Assembly: GCA_033439685.1 (NCBI GenBank) | Contig: JAUEDM010000008.1 | Coordinates: 1,178,001 to 1,242,000, forward strand | Direction: 5' to 3' | Origin: Apodospora peruviana | Lineage: Eukaryota > Ascomycota > Sordariomycetes > Sordariales > Lasiosphaeriaceae | DNA length: 64,000 nt | Shown here: piece after piece, positions 13,128-24,600 of the stretch | How the letters are laid out: each line of letters opens with the position of its first letter | Numbering within the stretch: the first letter of the stretch is position 1 | Position numbers and translations under genes: made by a program | The notes under the pieces: generated by a model | What the model was told of the DNA's origin: nothing | Seen by the model: the letters and a program-made list of their open reading frames with translations, nothing else | Databases searched by the model: none

Positions 13128-14185
13128 ACTCGCGGCTCCTCGTCGCTGCTGCACATTTATGATGTTTGATTGCATTTCCAAGGCGTCTGTTGGGATGATT
13201 GAACCATACATACCCCTTTTATTTACACTTACTTTTGCTCATTTTCTGTCCTCAGTTTCTTACTGGAGGATGAACCTAATTACTCTCCCCGGGTGGATGC
13301 AGTGGAGCATATTTGTACATCGACGCTCTCTAGGGAGTTCTGCTGTTCCTAATTTTTTGTTTGTGGTCCGGTCTGTCCAACACATGAATGATTTTTGGGA
13401 AAACATGGCACCGTTGGGGTGCATGTGGTAGTCATGGTTGTAGGACTTGGAACCGTGGTGCTGATGTGTATCAAGCTCCCCTTGGAATGGAACTGTTTGT
13501 CACTTTCTGTCTGGCTAGAGGAGTTGATTATTCTGAGGTAGCGAGAGTGAGTCTTGTTCTTGATGCACAAAGAGGCCGGCAGGAGAGGGCGTCGGGTGTA
13601 CATGAGTGCCATGGCGACAGCCGGTTATTATTGCTACCAAGTAATGCTTGCAAAAGCACTTGAATGATGTACATGCCACACTTCTAAGAAAGATGATAGC
13701 AGTGTTGTGGGTTAAGACACCGGCAGTGATTCATTGTACCCACAACGTCCAGCAACACTGAGCCTTCAAATTGACGGCCGGGAGGGAAACAATGAGGAGC
13801 AAGTACCCAGTTATGTTTGTCCTACTGGGACAGTCGCAACATTACCATCACCAGATAGCTACAGAATGAATGACACATCAAGGACAGCTCTTGTATGTAT
13901 TTGCCAAAACAAAACACTTGGCACGCTGCAGCCATACCTGCCTGACCCACCTTAACTCTGCTGGGTCCGGTACATTCAAGCCGAAGTTCTCCATCGTGGA
14001 GTGGAGATCCGGCCGCCGCACTCGGCCGTTACTGTGGACGGGAAAGCGCATCACCGGTACCTTTATCGTGCTTGCTTTGCTTTGCATTTTACTAACGCCA
14101 GTCCAACCAGCGTTACCAGCCCAAGCAACGACCCCATATCTGCGTCGATTACTGCAGCTTCTTTCAACAAAAACTAAACTAAAAG
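13128..14185. other. Intergenic region before the tRNA gene
   Basis: This contains the 3' untranslated region of the TOG gene and flanking DNA. No open frame with coding character was seen on either strand. Confidence 0.6.
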
Positions 14186-14273
14186 GCGCGGTTAGTACAG
14201 TGGTTAGTATTCTCGCTTCCCATCTTTCATCTTGGATCAGCGAGGGACCCGAGTTCGAATCTCGGATCGCGCA
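14186..14273 (+). tRNA. tRNA-Gly (CCC) with an intron
   Basis: A complete cloverleaf can be drawn. The acceptor stem pairs GCGCGGT (14186-14192) with ATCGCGC (14266-14272), followed by discriminator A. The D arm pairs GTAC with GTAT. The anticodon stem pairs CTCGC (14212-14216) with GCGAG. The T arm CCGAG/TTCGAAT/CTCGG matches the B box. The anticodon is CCC at 14219-14221, reading GGG glycine codons. The anticodon loop is too long for seven bases, so a 16-nt intron at 14223-14238 is inferred at the canonical position after base 37. A run of T follows 16 bases downstream as RNA polymerase III terminator. Confidence 0.94.
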
Positions 14274-14288
14274 GCTACGAAGAGTTTC

Positions 14289-14305
14289 TTTTTATTTTTT
14301 TTTTT
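14289..14305 (+). terminator. RNA polymerase III T-run terminator
   Basis: A T-rich run broken once by A, with 11 consecutive T at 14295-14305, directly downstream of the tRNA. This is the expected Pol III stop signal. Confidence 0.85.
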
Positions 14306-15178
14306 GCTTTTGCATCTGTATTGCTTTACGGGCGTAAGCCTGTATGGCACGCAACTTTGCTGCTTTAATGAGAAAATACCTAGTAGTGAAACTCTAATTT
14401 GTTTTTTTCTATTTGCCCAAAGAACAGCACTGGCATTCACCTCATGTGCTGATTTGGATTACACGACCCTGCTTCACATACTTACATTCCTGGTACTCCC
14501 AGGATATGTTGAACCGCTTTGTTTAGGGGTCGACTGACGGCTTGAAAACAATAATTGTTTGCACTTCCCGAAAGTCATCTTGACGGACAGAGTATTTGCT
14601 TAATACTATGATGCACTCTGAATCATATTATCAGTCGCAGTCGCAGCAGAGGGCCACATGGCAGGCGTTGGTGTAACCATTGTCAAACTGGCCCATCCAT
14701 TGGCAGAAGGAGATGTAACTGGCAGAATACCGGGTGATTCGACTATGGAGGTTCAGGTAACAAGATGATGGCCGTGACAGCCTGCGAGCATTCCGACTGA
14801 CCCGGTGTATGTTTGTGCCAGCTAACTAAGTATGAAAGCGGTGACTATTGTGTCACCCTACAGACGATTGGATTAAGTTACCAGCAGTGATACGAAGACA
14901 TGTGAAGTTAGTACCCTCAGGTATCAGTTGTCTCTACTACTAGTAATATCACGAACAGCAATCCGTGTTTTGACAAACACAGCTGGATCTTCACTGTCTT
15001 GATGGCGTGACATTGTCCAAAAAAGAAAAACCAAAAAAAAAACCCACCAACTGATTGAATAATCATCTCTCTAACCAATTGATTACTATTACCCACGTTT
15101 TCCACCCTCGTCTTCATTAATCATCATCATATCAATGAGGCGTAGTACCTCACCAGACTGTCTACCCATAAAAAGGCC
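14306..15178. other. Intergenic region
   Basis: AT-richer DNA with no supported gene. A run of A (about 15021-15041) and the flanking CA-rich stretch lie downstream of the minus-strand gene that follows. Confidence 0.55.
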
Positions 15179-16147
15179 TCACTCAACACGATATTTCTCC
15201 CACCCACTGGCATCATCTTCACCCCCCACAAAATCATCACCATCATACAGATCCTCTGGGTCCTCGCCGACCATAACCTCCAGTTCACCATCAACACAGC
15301 TTGAACAGGCAGGCTTATCCCGACCCGTGGCAATATCGAACGCCAGCTTGGACACCATCCCGATTCCTCTTGCCAGTTTCTTGGCCTCCCACTGCACTGT
15401 CAGGACCCTGGTGAAGAAGCAAGGTCGGTTGGCGGCGGTGCTGTGGGGAGTTGAGTTTGCGTTGACGACAACGTACTCTTCTTCTTCGTCAGAGTCTTCG
15501 TCACTGGATGTTGCTACTACTTCTGAACTGGTGTCCGATTTCGTCTCTGATGATGGTCTCTGGAACTGATAGAAGTATCGGTATGTGGCGATATCCTCGA
15601 ATGATTCACCTAGATTGTCTTCCTCGGAATCGACGATACCAACGTTGTGCTTTTGCTCCGTTGCCCAGTTCTTCGCCTGCTGGTTCCAATATGCCGCTGT
15701 CCTCTTGACATGAGCAGTAGCCGAGACATTCTTTGCCTTTTTCTTCTCGCTTTGAACAGCATGCTGTTGTTCCGTAGAAACGGCGCGAGCCTTGCAGCTG
15801 TTGCACAACGGGGAGACATTATTCACGACATCGACATTGCGGCGAGACTCTGGTGACATCCGGCTAGTCTCTTGACAACATGGCCTTCCGGCGGCTGCGG
15901 CTCCAGTGTAATACGCCTTGCAGTGGTGCAATCTTGTTGTTTTGACGTACACTTGGCAGTCGGTCTTGTGGTGTTGGGTGTGGCGGTCTCCTTCTGGGCT
16001 GATTTGGGGACGGTACTGTTTCTGGTTTGTGGCGGAGATCTTGGTTCTGGTTGATGAGAGGTTGGTGAGGTTTCGCTTGTACCGCTGGTCTTAGCAGGTG
16101 GCCTGCCGGCAGGCACATATGAAGTGAGTTATCTCTCGATAGCACAT
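15179..16147 (-). CDS. Cysteine-rich hypothetical protein, frame interrupted near 5' end
   Basis: The family is not firmly recognised. A minus-strand frame of 304 codons is open from 16090 to the stop at 15179. It contains a Cys/His-rich N-terminal part (HHKTDCQ, LHHCKAYY, GRPCCQ, PLCNSCK), a charged middle and an acidic region with ATSSDEDSDEEEEY, and ends in EKYRVE. There is no ATG in the first 80 codons. In the same frame just upstream, an ATG at 16147 starts an 18-codon segment (MCYREITHFICACRQATC) that ends in TAA at 16091-16093. Small fungal proteins often begin with such MCYRE/Cys motifs, so the two parts probably belong together, separated by one stop. The gene may be a recent pseudogene, may start differently, or may have an intron I cannot place. 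Confidence 0.5.
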
Positions 16148-17078
16148 GGTTGTGACCCGATCTTAAGAGGTCTGTTTGGGTTGTAGGGGAAGTTGCTGCA
16201 GATGGTGGTGCGTGGTTAAGGGATGTGTGGTGATGTGCGCGGCTGCCAGGTCTCGCCCTCGATGGTCGTGGATGTAAATCGGGGGCAAGACTTGGTTGGG
16301 ATGGACGCCGTTTTACTTACGCTGGTAGAACTGCAAAACGAGATTGAGTTGATGAGTGAATGAGAAAATACTTTAGGGAGGAAAGGACTGAGACTTATAT
16401 CATTCACTCTGGACTTATGGTCCTGACTTAGTGGGTGACGCATGGTACATCGCAGTTGGAGTTGTTGAACAATGGTATTGTTCCGTGTGTAAGTGCTTTG
16501 TACAATGTCTTATGGGTTGACCAACTAGGTGGACGTTCGTCACAGCCACTGTACTACCTACATGTTCATGGGGAACTGGTGGTGCGCAAAGAACAAATGG
16601 GACTGAACTATGTGGAGATGCGAGTCTCCAGGATTTTAACTACGAACAGTTGAAAAAGGAGATGACGGGTGTATTCGAGATGTGCTGGACATGCCTTGGG
16701 GATTCACTTCGCAGGCATCTCTCAGGCTGACACCATCTGTACGACTTATTTCCTGTACAAACATGGTGTAATAGGGAGAGCGATCGGTATTGAACTGAAC
16801 ACCACCCTCTAAGCCTCAAGCTGTGACCACGAAACGGTGAAGGGAAACCAGACGCGGTACGTTCCAGCAGGCTTCAATGCACAAATCCGAACAGACTTCA
16901 AATATCCATTCTCTGCACCATGATAATCCGATACGTAGGTAATCACTTATACGCGAGGGCAAATTATCTGACACACTACGAAGTACTATTTATCATATCG
17001 TACTATATCTCCACATTTCAGTTCGTAAATGACCATCTACCAAACCGTCATCATAAGTACTATACACAAAGGAGTCCA
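16148..17078. other. Intergenic region between minus-strand genes
   Basis: No gene supported. The region holds the upstream sequence of the Cys-rich gene and the 3' flank of the metallophosphatase. Short frames here have no recognisable content. Confidence 0.55.
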
Positions 17079-18532
17079 CTAAGTCTTGTCGTTCGGCGTC
17101 ACAGGATACACATCCTGACCGTAGGTCGCATTCAAACTGACAGCCCCCACAACATCGCCGCTCTCAAGACGGATATAAGTGTCCACCACCAGATCCTCGA
17201 GATTCTCCAGAGACACAACAACCTGCCGAGAACCACGTATCCAGTCGCCGTAGCCGCCGTAGCCAGTATGCTGCCCGAAGCAGAGGTTGATCCCGTTGCC
17301 TTTGACAGTCAAACCAGGAACAAGGCCCTGCCACTTATAGCACCATGTGTTCCCGTGATCGTGGCCCGTAAACAGCGCCATCAAGCCTGGAGTAGTGGTG
17401 ATGGCCTGCATGAAGGGTGTATCCTGCCCACCGTACTCGCAGCTTCCATCATCTGTCCCGTCGGCACACCACCCCTGCCCTTGCTCCGAGACGGGCTCGT
17501 CGTTGATACCTGGCTGGCGATGTGCGTCAACCCTTGCATTCTGAAGAGCTAGAGACGCATTCACGGGGATGTGGACGAATGCCAACGACGGGATGGCTCT
17601 GCCCGCTTTGCTGACGAGGGCGGCGTTTGTGTGCTGGAACCATTCCACGACGCTGACATCCACCCAGTCTGGCTGTCCGATGAGCTGTCCGGTAGTTGGG
17701 TCCTTCTGCTGGAAGAAGTGACCGCCACGGCTGTCGAAGAACCAGAGTAAAAGCGAGGGAGTGCAGACTGACGCAAGTTCATGGGTGCTACAGTTTGAAT
17801 CGTAGACAGGGAGAAAGTAATTGGTCACGCCGGCATTCTTGTCAAATACCTTGGGGTTGGTGCGGGAGTTGGACCACCGTTGTTCGCGGGCCAGTATTGC
17901 CTTGCGGGAGATGTTGTAGCCGCTGTCGTGGTTGCCGTATGTTGACGCCCAGGTCAGGTCTCGCTGGACCATGGGGCTGACAATCTGTTCGACGTAGTGC
18001 GTGCTGTTCTCCAAGAAGGTGCACTCGCCTGTGATGAGGTCGCCGTTGAGCACGACCAGCCCGATTTCCGGCTCGGCGTCTAGGATCTGGTTCATGACCT
18101 GCACCGATCGAACGTCTTGCTGTGGGCCCCATGAGGTCCAAGCATCTTCCATATAGTGTCAGTTGTTGGAATTTGAGTTTTATTATTTCGCAATGAGATT
18201 GGGGGAGAAGACGTACTCTCGCCAAAGTGGAGGTCCTCGAAGATGGATATCTGAAAAGTACCGTCTCTCTTGAACGTGAGTGGACCTCTTGGCTTAGCTT
18301 TGATAGTGTCAAGAGGTAGCGGCCAATGTGGCATGGAGAAACGCAACAGTCCAACGATGGCAATGAACAGCGTCGTGAGGATCACGACTTTCCATGCTGA
18401 GAGACTGATATAGCGGCCGAGCATGGCCGGCGGCCGAGACGGACTCGCCTGATAAACGCTCTTCTCGGATCCCGAGTTTCCATCTCCTAAGTATACCTTT
18501 CTCTCCACCCTACCTGACGTTATATATGCCAT
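17079..18532 (-). CDS. Membrane-anchored calcineurin-like phosphoesterase (Dcr2-like)
   Basis: Minus-strand exons 18532-18217 and 18145-17079 encode 460 residues, with a 71-nt intron between FEDLHFGE and NAWTSWGP. The protein is a metal-dependent phosphoesterase related to yeast Dcr2/Sia1. A short cytosolic N-terminus precedes one membrane segment (about 47-64, WKVVILTTLFIAIVGLL), so the catalytic part should face the lumen or outside. N-glycosylation sequons such as NSTH and NCST agree with that. Metal-binding motifs occur in order: D100-x-H102, GD at 140-141, GNHD at 176-179, VHIP, and GHDHGN near the C-terminal third. All metallophosphatase core residues appear present, so activity is likely. 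The substrate is unknown. It stands alone, with long flanks on both sides. Confidence 0.93.
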
Positions 18533-21500
18533 TGATTACAACCCTGCTAAGTTAAGTGCGGCGGCGGCCCGGTAGGACCTTTGTGTTGCGGTCAACCGCG
18601 ATACTACCAGCCCTTCATGCGCTGGCCTGCTGGGCCATCGGAGCACAATGCTCTGTGTCCGTATCACAAGTTGCGGGAAGTTGACGTCGATGATCAGGAA
18701 ATGTCGTCGTTCGGGAGTGGTGGTTGGAGAAAGCCCGTGACTTGCCGGCGGTTCAATGTCGCTAGGATTGCCGGTAGCCCCTACCCTGGGAACTCAAGCT
18801 CACCGGAGCTGTTTCGGAACACGCTCCAGTTTGCCCGGATTTTTGTTTGACACCTCGGTTTCTATCAAAAATGTTTGTGGACACCAATCACACAGAAACA
18901 CATTCCACGTTGGACCATGATGAAATGGGGTCTAAAGCTGGTGATTCACGGTGCTGTTGGGGTGGTCCGAGTCAGCCCGATCTTTCAGGTTTATTTGTAA
19001 GTATCCCGTAGGTCACTCGGTAAGTTTGCACAACACGAGGAATTTGGAGCTAGCTTCGGAGGGTTGGGCCTTTACTGATCCAGTGATCATTTGCGAATGG
19101 GAAGCTGTGGCGCGATGATGAGTCGCAGCTCCAACGGAAGTCCATGGGAAAGAGCAATTATACATGCGTCAAATGGGATTGCGCCAGTCCCTCCTTCCAA
19201 CCGCTGATTCCAACAGTGCGGAATTGCCCCAACTTCGCAAGGAAGGAACGGAACTGCCGCCCGGAAGGTGCACCGTCTTCGAGACGGGAAATCGCGGCAC
19301 TAGAGTTTCAAGCAATCCTTTCTGCAAGTGGGCAAGCAGCTATCAACTTCAAGGCGCAACCCTTTGGACTGCGTCGTTGGAATGACGAATGGTCACACTG
19401 ATACATAGGAGCCGACACATGGCTCGCGGTCCGTAGCCGCGGTACACGTCGGCGGGAAACTTTTGTTCTGCCTTCCGAATACTAAATTAAATATGATGCG
19501 TGAGACTGGAAGTCAACCTCCGCAAGTTCGGACGGGCAGAGTCAGGCAGCTGCCAATTCCTGTCTTCTGACACACACGATCATGTGCGGAGGTGGTACGG
19601 GGCCTCAGCTTGCGATTCCCCGGCCATTGCGGATGTGCGGGCGTGCGGCTGGGCTCGGCGTTGACCAATTCGAGTTGGCAGCAGGATCTCGGTGTGTCGG
19701 CCTGTGTAACTCGTCGTCGGTCGCGTCAGGCCTAGACAACCCCAATAACAATGCGTGAAATTTTGCCGTTATGTTATGCGCTCCAAATGGAACTTCCTTC
19801 ATAAAGCTAGCGAATTTCGTGGAACTGCCCGTCCGTAAAATTAGCATAGACAAGGTGTAATCGGCGGAAATGACAGGTGCACTGGCGGCTGCTGTTATTT
19901 TAAACTTAACAGGTCTGCCTTCGACCGGCGCCCGCGCGTCTTTCCAGCTGCCGGGGCCGGGGGGCGGGCTAGAGAGCCAGGGGAGGGGAGTTCAGGGGCT
20001 CCTTCCTCTAACACAGACCCATCTCTGCCCTGTGCTGGAGGAACCCGCCGATTTCGATCCGCCGGGTCCCTCCACCTGGGACTCCTTTGACCGTCCGGAC
20101 GGAAAACCACGACAGACTGGTGATGACATGTATAATCGCATATACCTTAGTTGCAGAGACAAGTACCAGTTCCAAGATCGTAGAGTTTGTCCGCTACTGA
20201 CCCCTACTGGTTCGGTGATCATCCCATCTGACTGTTAAGAGTTGCAGCTTCTCTTCAGCCCTCGGCTGCCGACGCCGTATTTGGGGACATTGCGGGGCGT
20301 TCCTGATTTGGGGCTCGATCTGATGCAGATGCAGGCTTCTTTTCCCAAGGTTGTTGTGCTGGCACTGCCCCCGCCAAATACAAGCGTCACGGCTGCTGGT
20401 GGGTTGAAACTGCCGCGAGCCGCCGCTAATGAAGCTCGAGCTTGGCGAGAGTTAGCCAGGCACACACACACAGAAACTGGAAAACCCAATTGCGCAGCCG
20501 CTCTCAGCCACTCTGGGTGCCTTTTTAGTGCACAATTAAGGTTTTCCCCTTTCCGCCCATCGTGTGCCTCCAGATGACGATTAAGATCCCGACATCTGTC
20601 TTCGTCGCCCTGTCATCGTCATCTTGGAATCAATGCCATTGCAGTCGACCATCGCCCGCCATCTTGACCCGGCAGCGTTGGCCTTCGCGAGGTGCGGCAG
20701 CGGCTCGCTCCCGTTCGTCCCAACCTGGAATTCTACCTAGTCACCCAACCAGCGATGCACACTTTTGACAGTGCCATTGACAGCTCAGATTGGTGGCTGT
20801 GACAGAAGTTTGGAAACGCAACCACCACTGCACCTTTGCTTCACGTTCCAGGTCCTCCGTTCCTGCTCCAGCCCATCTGTCAACGCCGCAGAAACGCAAC
20901 GACTTGATAATAAGATGGCGGAGATGGTGCCATCCAGGCCTTCCACATGGTCCATCCTACGCCTTAGGTATACGGCCCCAAAAGATCCCCAAAAGATCGC
21001 AGACCCCAAAGCTCTTCTCTTCGAAGGTTCGGCCCCTAGAAACGCTAGTGAAGGCCCACCATACCCGGCCCAGATCCCGAGATCAGCACAGGGTTTCAGG
21101 TTCAACCAGGGAGGCTGAGCCAAAGCCCAATCCTGACCATGATTGGTCCGTGGCCCTCTTGCAGCCTCAAGACTCCCGCAGTCTGGAGACCGCTGTGAGG
21201 CGTTCTTGGAGGGTCGCAGACACTGGCTGTCTGCAGGTCGAGGGTTGGATCACCGACGACGAATGTACTTCTGTACCCATGTGCAGGCGCGGCGCGGACG
21301 TTCAATCATGGCTGCTTCACACGTCGGCCTGGCTGCACGACTGCGGCCAACACTCCTGATACATGTTGGTGAAATCTCCCGCCTCTCCAATTTCTTTGTC
21401 GCCTCTTGTTTTTCCCTCACACACCTTGTTTCCGTTTTCCGGAACGAGCTCGACGGTCTCGCCATCGTACCCGACCGCCAAAACTCCCTACCAACTTCGT

Positions 21501-21625
21501 GCTGTGCCATGCGGCTCAGCTCCCGAGAGCTGCCTCGGGCGTTTCTGTTGTCCTGATACCAGATTTTTGTTTCTTTCTCTTTTGCTGTCATATACTCTTC
21601 CTCTCCTCCCAGCTGCTCCGCCAGC
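18533..21625. other. Long non-coding stretch upstream of the NRPS-like gene
   Basis: These 3.1 kb between divergent genes hold no gene that I can support. Several frames of 80-190 codons exist but overlap each other on both strands, lack domains and lack splice logic. The last 250 bases before 21626 are pyrimidine-rich, as expected of a fungal promoter and leader. Confidence 0.55.
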
Positions 21626-24600
21626 ATGGACCGCCCACCGAGCGCCACCGTTCCGCGCATCGATATGTCGACATCGTGGTTGTTACTCGAGGATGAACCC
21701 GTCGAAAACCGACTTCTTACAGTGGTTGCGCAGGTACTGGGCATAGAGAAGGAAAATGTCCAGGTGCATGCGTCGTTTGTGGACCTAGGGGGAGACGAGC
21801 AAAGCGCGTCAGCGCTCAGGAAAGCCTGTATGCATGCAGGTATGGATGTAAAGGTCAAAGATATTCTCCGATGCGAAACGCTCGCCGAGCTCCAAACTTG
21901 CGCCGTTCCCTGCGCCCGACAGACGTCCTCCGCCGATGCCGACGACACAGACGACGCCTTCGACATAATGGACCCAGTTATGGTTGCCCCGTTAGAGATA
22001 CACAAGGCGAGTCGTCTGTCTGTCACCGAATCGAAGGCCTCACACTCTCGCAATTCGAGCCAGGCTAGCTCGAGATCACAGACGGCACAGCGGACAGAGA
22101 TTGAGTGGGCACTTGGAACACAAAAGGCGGTCGCGAGGATCGCAACGGTACGCCCCAAAGCCGGCTTACTCGAGGGGAAGCTTGTTGCGCTTCTCACTCT
22201 CTCGGGCACATCTTCGGCCGAAGCTGCCCCGTCTGCGATCAACCTCATACCCCAGGCACACGCTCTCTTTGCCGGAACCCAAGTATCTGCACTCAAACGC
22301 ACTGCAGCGGCTGTTCTGTCACCCAACAACGTACCCGATATCTGGATTGCCTTGGACGGAATGCCACTGACAGAGTCTGGCGAAGTCGACATTCGGCGAC
22401 TGCGCACTTGGGCCCAAAACATCAACAATGATGTTTATCATCAGGCGCTAAGTCTGGAGAACCAGGAGACCTTGCAAGCGCCAACATCAGGAATGGAAAA
22501 GTCGCTGCAGAGGTTAGTCAGCAAGGTCCTGGACATCCCCCAGGGTCAGATTGGCGTCAATTTTTCCTTTTGTCAACTCGGAGGTGATGAAATGACGGCA
22601 ATTGAGCTGGCGGCGCGATGCAAGCACGAATCGATATTTCTCAACCCTGCCGAAGCTCTCGAGTCCAACACACTGTCAGATCTCGCCGCGATGGCTGCGT
22701 CGCGGGGCGGGTTAGCCCACAAATGGGACGATGAAACCAAGGACTGCTTCGACTTGTCGCCCATGCAGCACCTGTATTTCCAGACCGCCATGGGAGGTGA
22801 AGTGGAGCGTAGGGCCACCACCGACGGCAGCTACCGCTTCAACCTCAGCTTATTACTACGATTCAAGAAGCGCTACACTCTCGAGGACATTTCGGCTGCG
22901 ATAGCCGCTGCTGTTGGCCATCATCCCATGTTACGGTCGCGTTTCAGCCGCGAAATCAGTGGCTGGATGCAACGAGCGCTGCCTGACGCCACTGGGTCGT
23001 ACGCTCTCCGCCCGCACTCGGTTTCATCCGAACGTGAGCTCGAGGAGATCATTGAAGCCACGCAAAACTCGATCGACGTCGAGAACGGCCCCCTCTTTGC
23101 GGCCGACTACATAACGACCCATGATGGCCAGCAGATGATCTATCTTGCGGCGCATCACCTCGCCGTGGATATCCCTTCCTGGCGTATCATCATCCACGAC
23201 CTGGATGAGCTTCTTGAGAATGGCAGTCTCTTGTCGCAAAGGTCAATGCCTTTTGCCAAGTGGGTCGATATTCAGAAGACCAACGTACAAGGACCGGAGT
23301 CGGGTAATCTTCTTCCATATGAGGTACAGTCCGGCGATTATGCCTACTGGGGCTTGCAGGGTGCGCCAAATACTTACGGCGATGCGGTGGAAGTCAGTTT
23401 CTCATTAAGCCATGAGCTTACCTCAATCCTCCAAAGCTCTTGTAACCAGGTCTTCAAGACTGACTGCGTTGATATTTACCTCGCTGCGCTCATGCTTTCG
23501 TTTGCGCAGACCTTCCACGACAGACCTGTCCCGGTCATCTGGAATCAAGAACATGGAAGAGAACCGTCGAACCCGGACATCGACATATCCGAGACCGTTG
23601 GCTGGTTCACCTCTCTCTGTCCAATAAAACAGTCGATTGAGAGTTCAGACGACTTCATCAAAGTACTCCGACACCTCAAAGACACCCGTCGGTCAATACC
23701 GGCGCGTGGAGCGCACTATTTCGCTTCACGATTTTACAACTACGACGCCCCCGACCTCTTCTCACATGACTGGCCCTTTGAGATAATATTTAGTTATGCC
23801 GGATCCTTGCAGCATTTGGAACGCGACAATGGGGTGATGGAACTCCTCCCGATGCCCGGGCGAACGGTAGCCTCGCCGACATCCGACATCGGCTCCAATG
23901 TCGGCCGTATCGCGTTGTTTGAGATCAGTGCCATGATCGATCAAGGGGCCGCGAAAGTCAAGTTTCTCTACAGCCGATACTCGAAGGACCAAGAGCGGAT
24001 ATCGCAGTGGGTTCAAAACTACGAGCACTTGCTCCTCGAGGCCATTGGGAGGTTAAGGTATCACCCTCAGGAGTTGACATTGTCCGATGTCCCACACCTC
24101 GATGTCACATATGAGGGGCTGGAGAAGTTCAACAAGCATCAAGTTGCCGGCTTAAATCTAGCAAGCGTCCGTGATATCGAAACCATCTACCCCGTAACCG
24201 CCGTCCAGCAGAGCATCCTGATCAGTCAGGCGCAGCGACCAGATGCGTGCTATCTACACGCCATTTACGAGTTTGCATCTCCTAATGGTGATACGATCGA
24301 CACCTCCAGGATCTGTACCGCATGGCAACAGGTCACAATGCGGCACGCCGCGTTGCGCACCGTGTTTACAGAGAGTATCAGCGAAACGGGACTTTGGGAT
24401 AAGATCATTCTGCGTCGAGCCTCCCCGGAAATGCTCTTCATTGACACTGCTCCTGCCGAGGATCCTGTGTACGAACTTAGCAACCTTCCGAATCTCTGGC
24501 CTATGGACAACAAACCGCTTCACCGACTGACGGTCTGCAAGGCTCCGACGAGGACGTTTGTCAAGCTGGACATCAGCACTGCACTATGTGATTCTACCAG

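Noticed and set aside
21250..22428. 392-codon minus-strand frame
   Set aside because: Antisense to the NRPS-like gene, whose carrier motifs define the coding strand.
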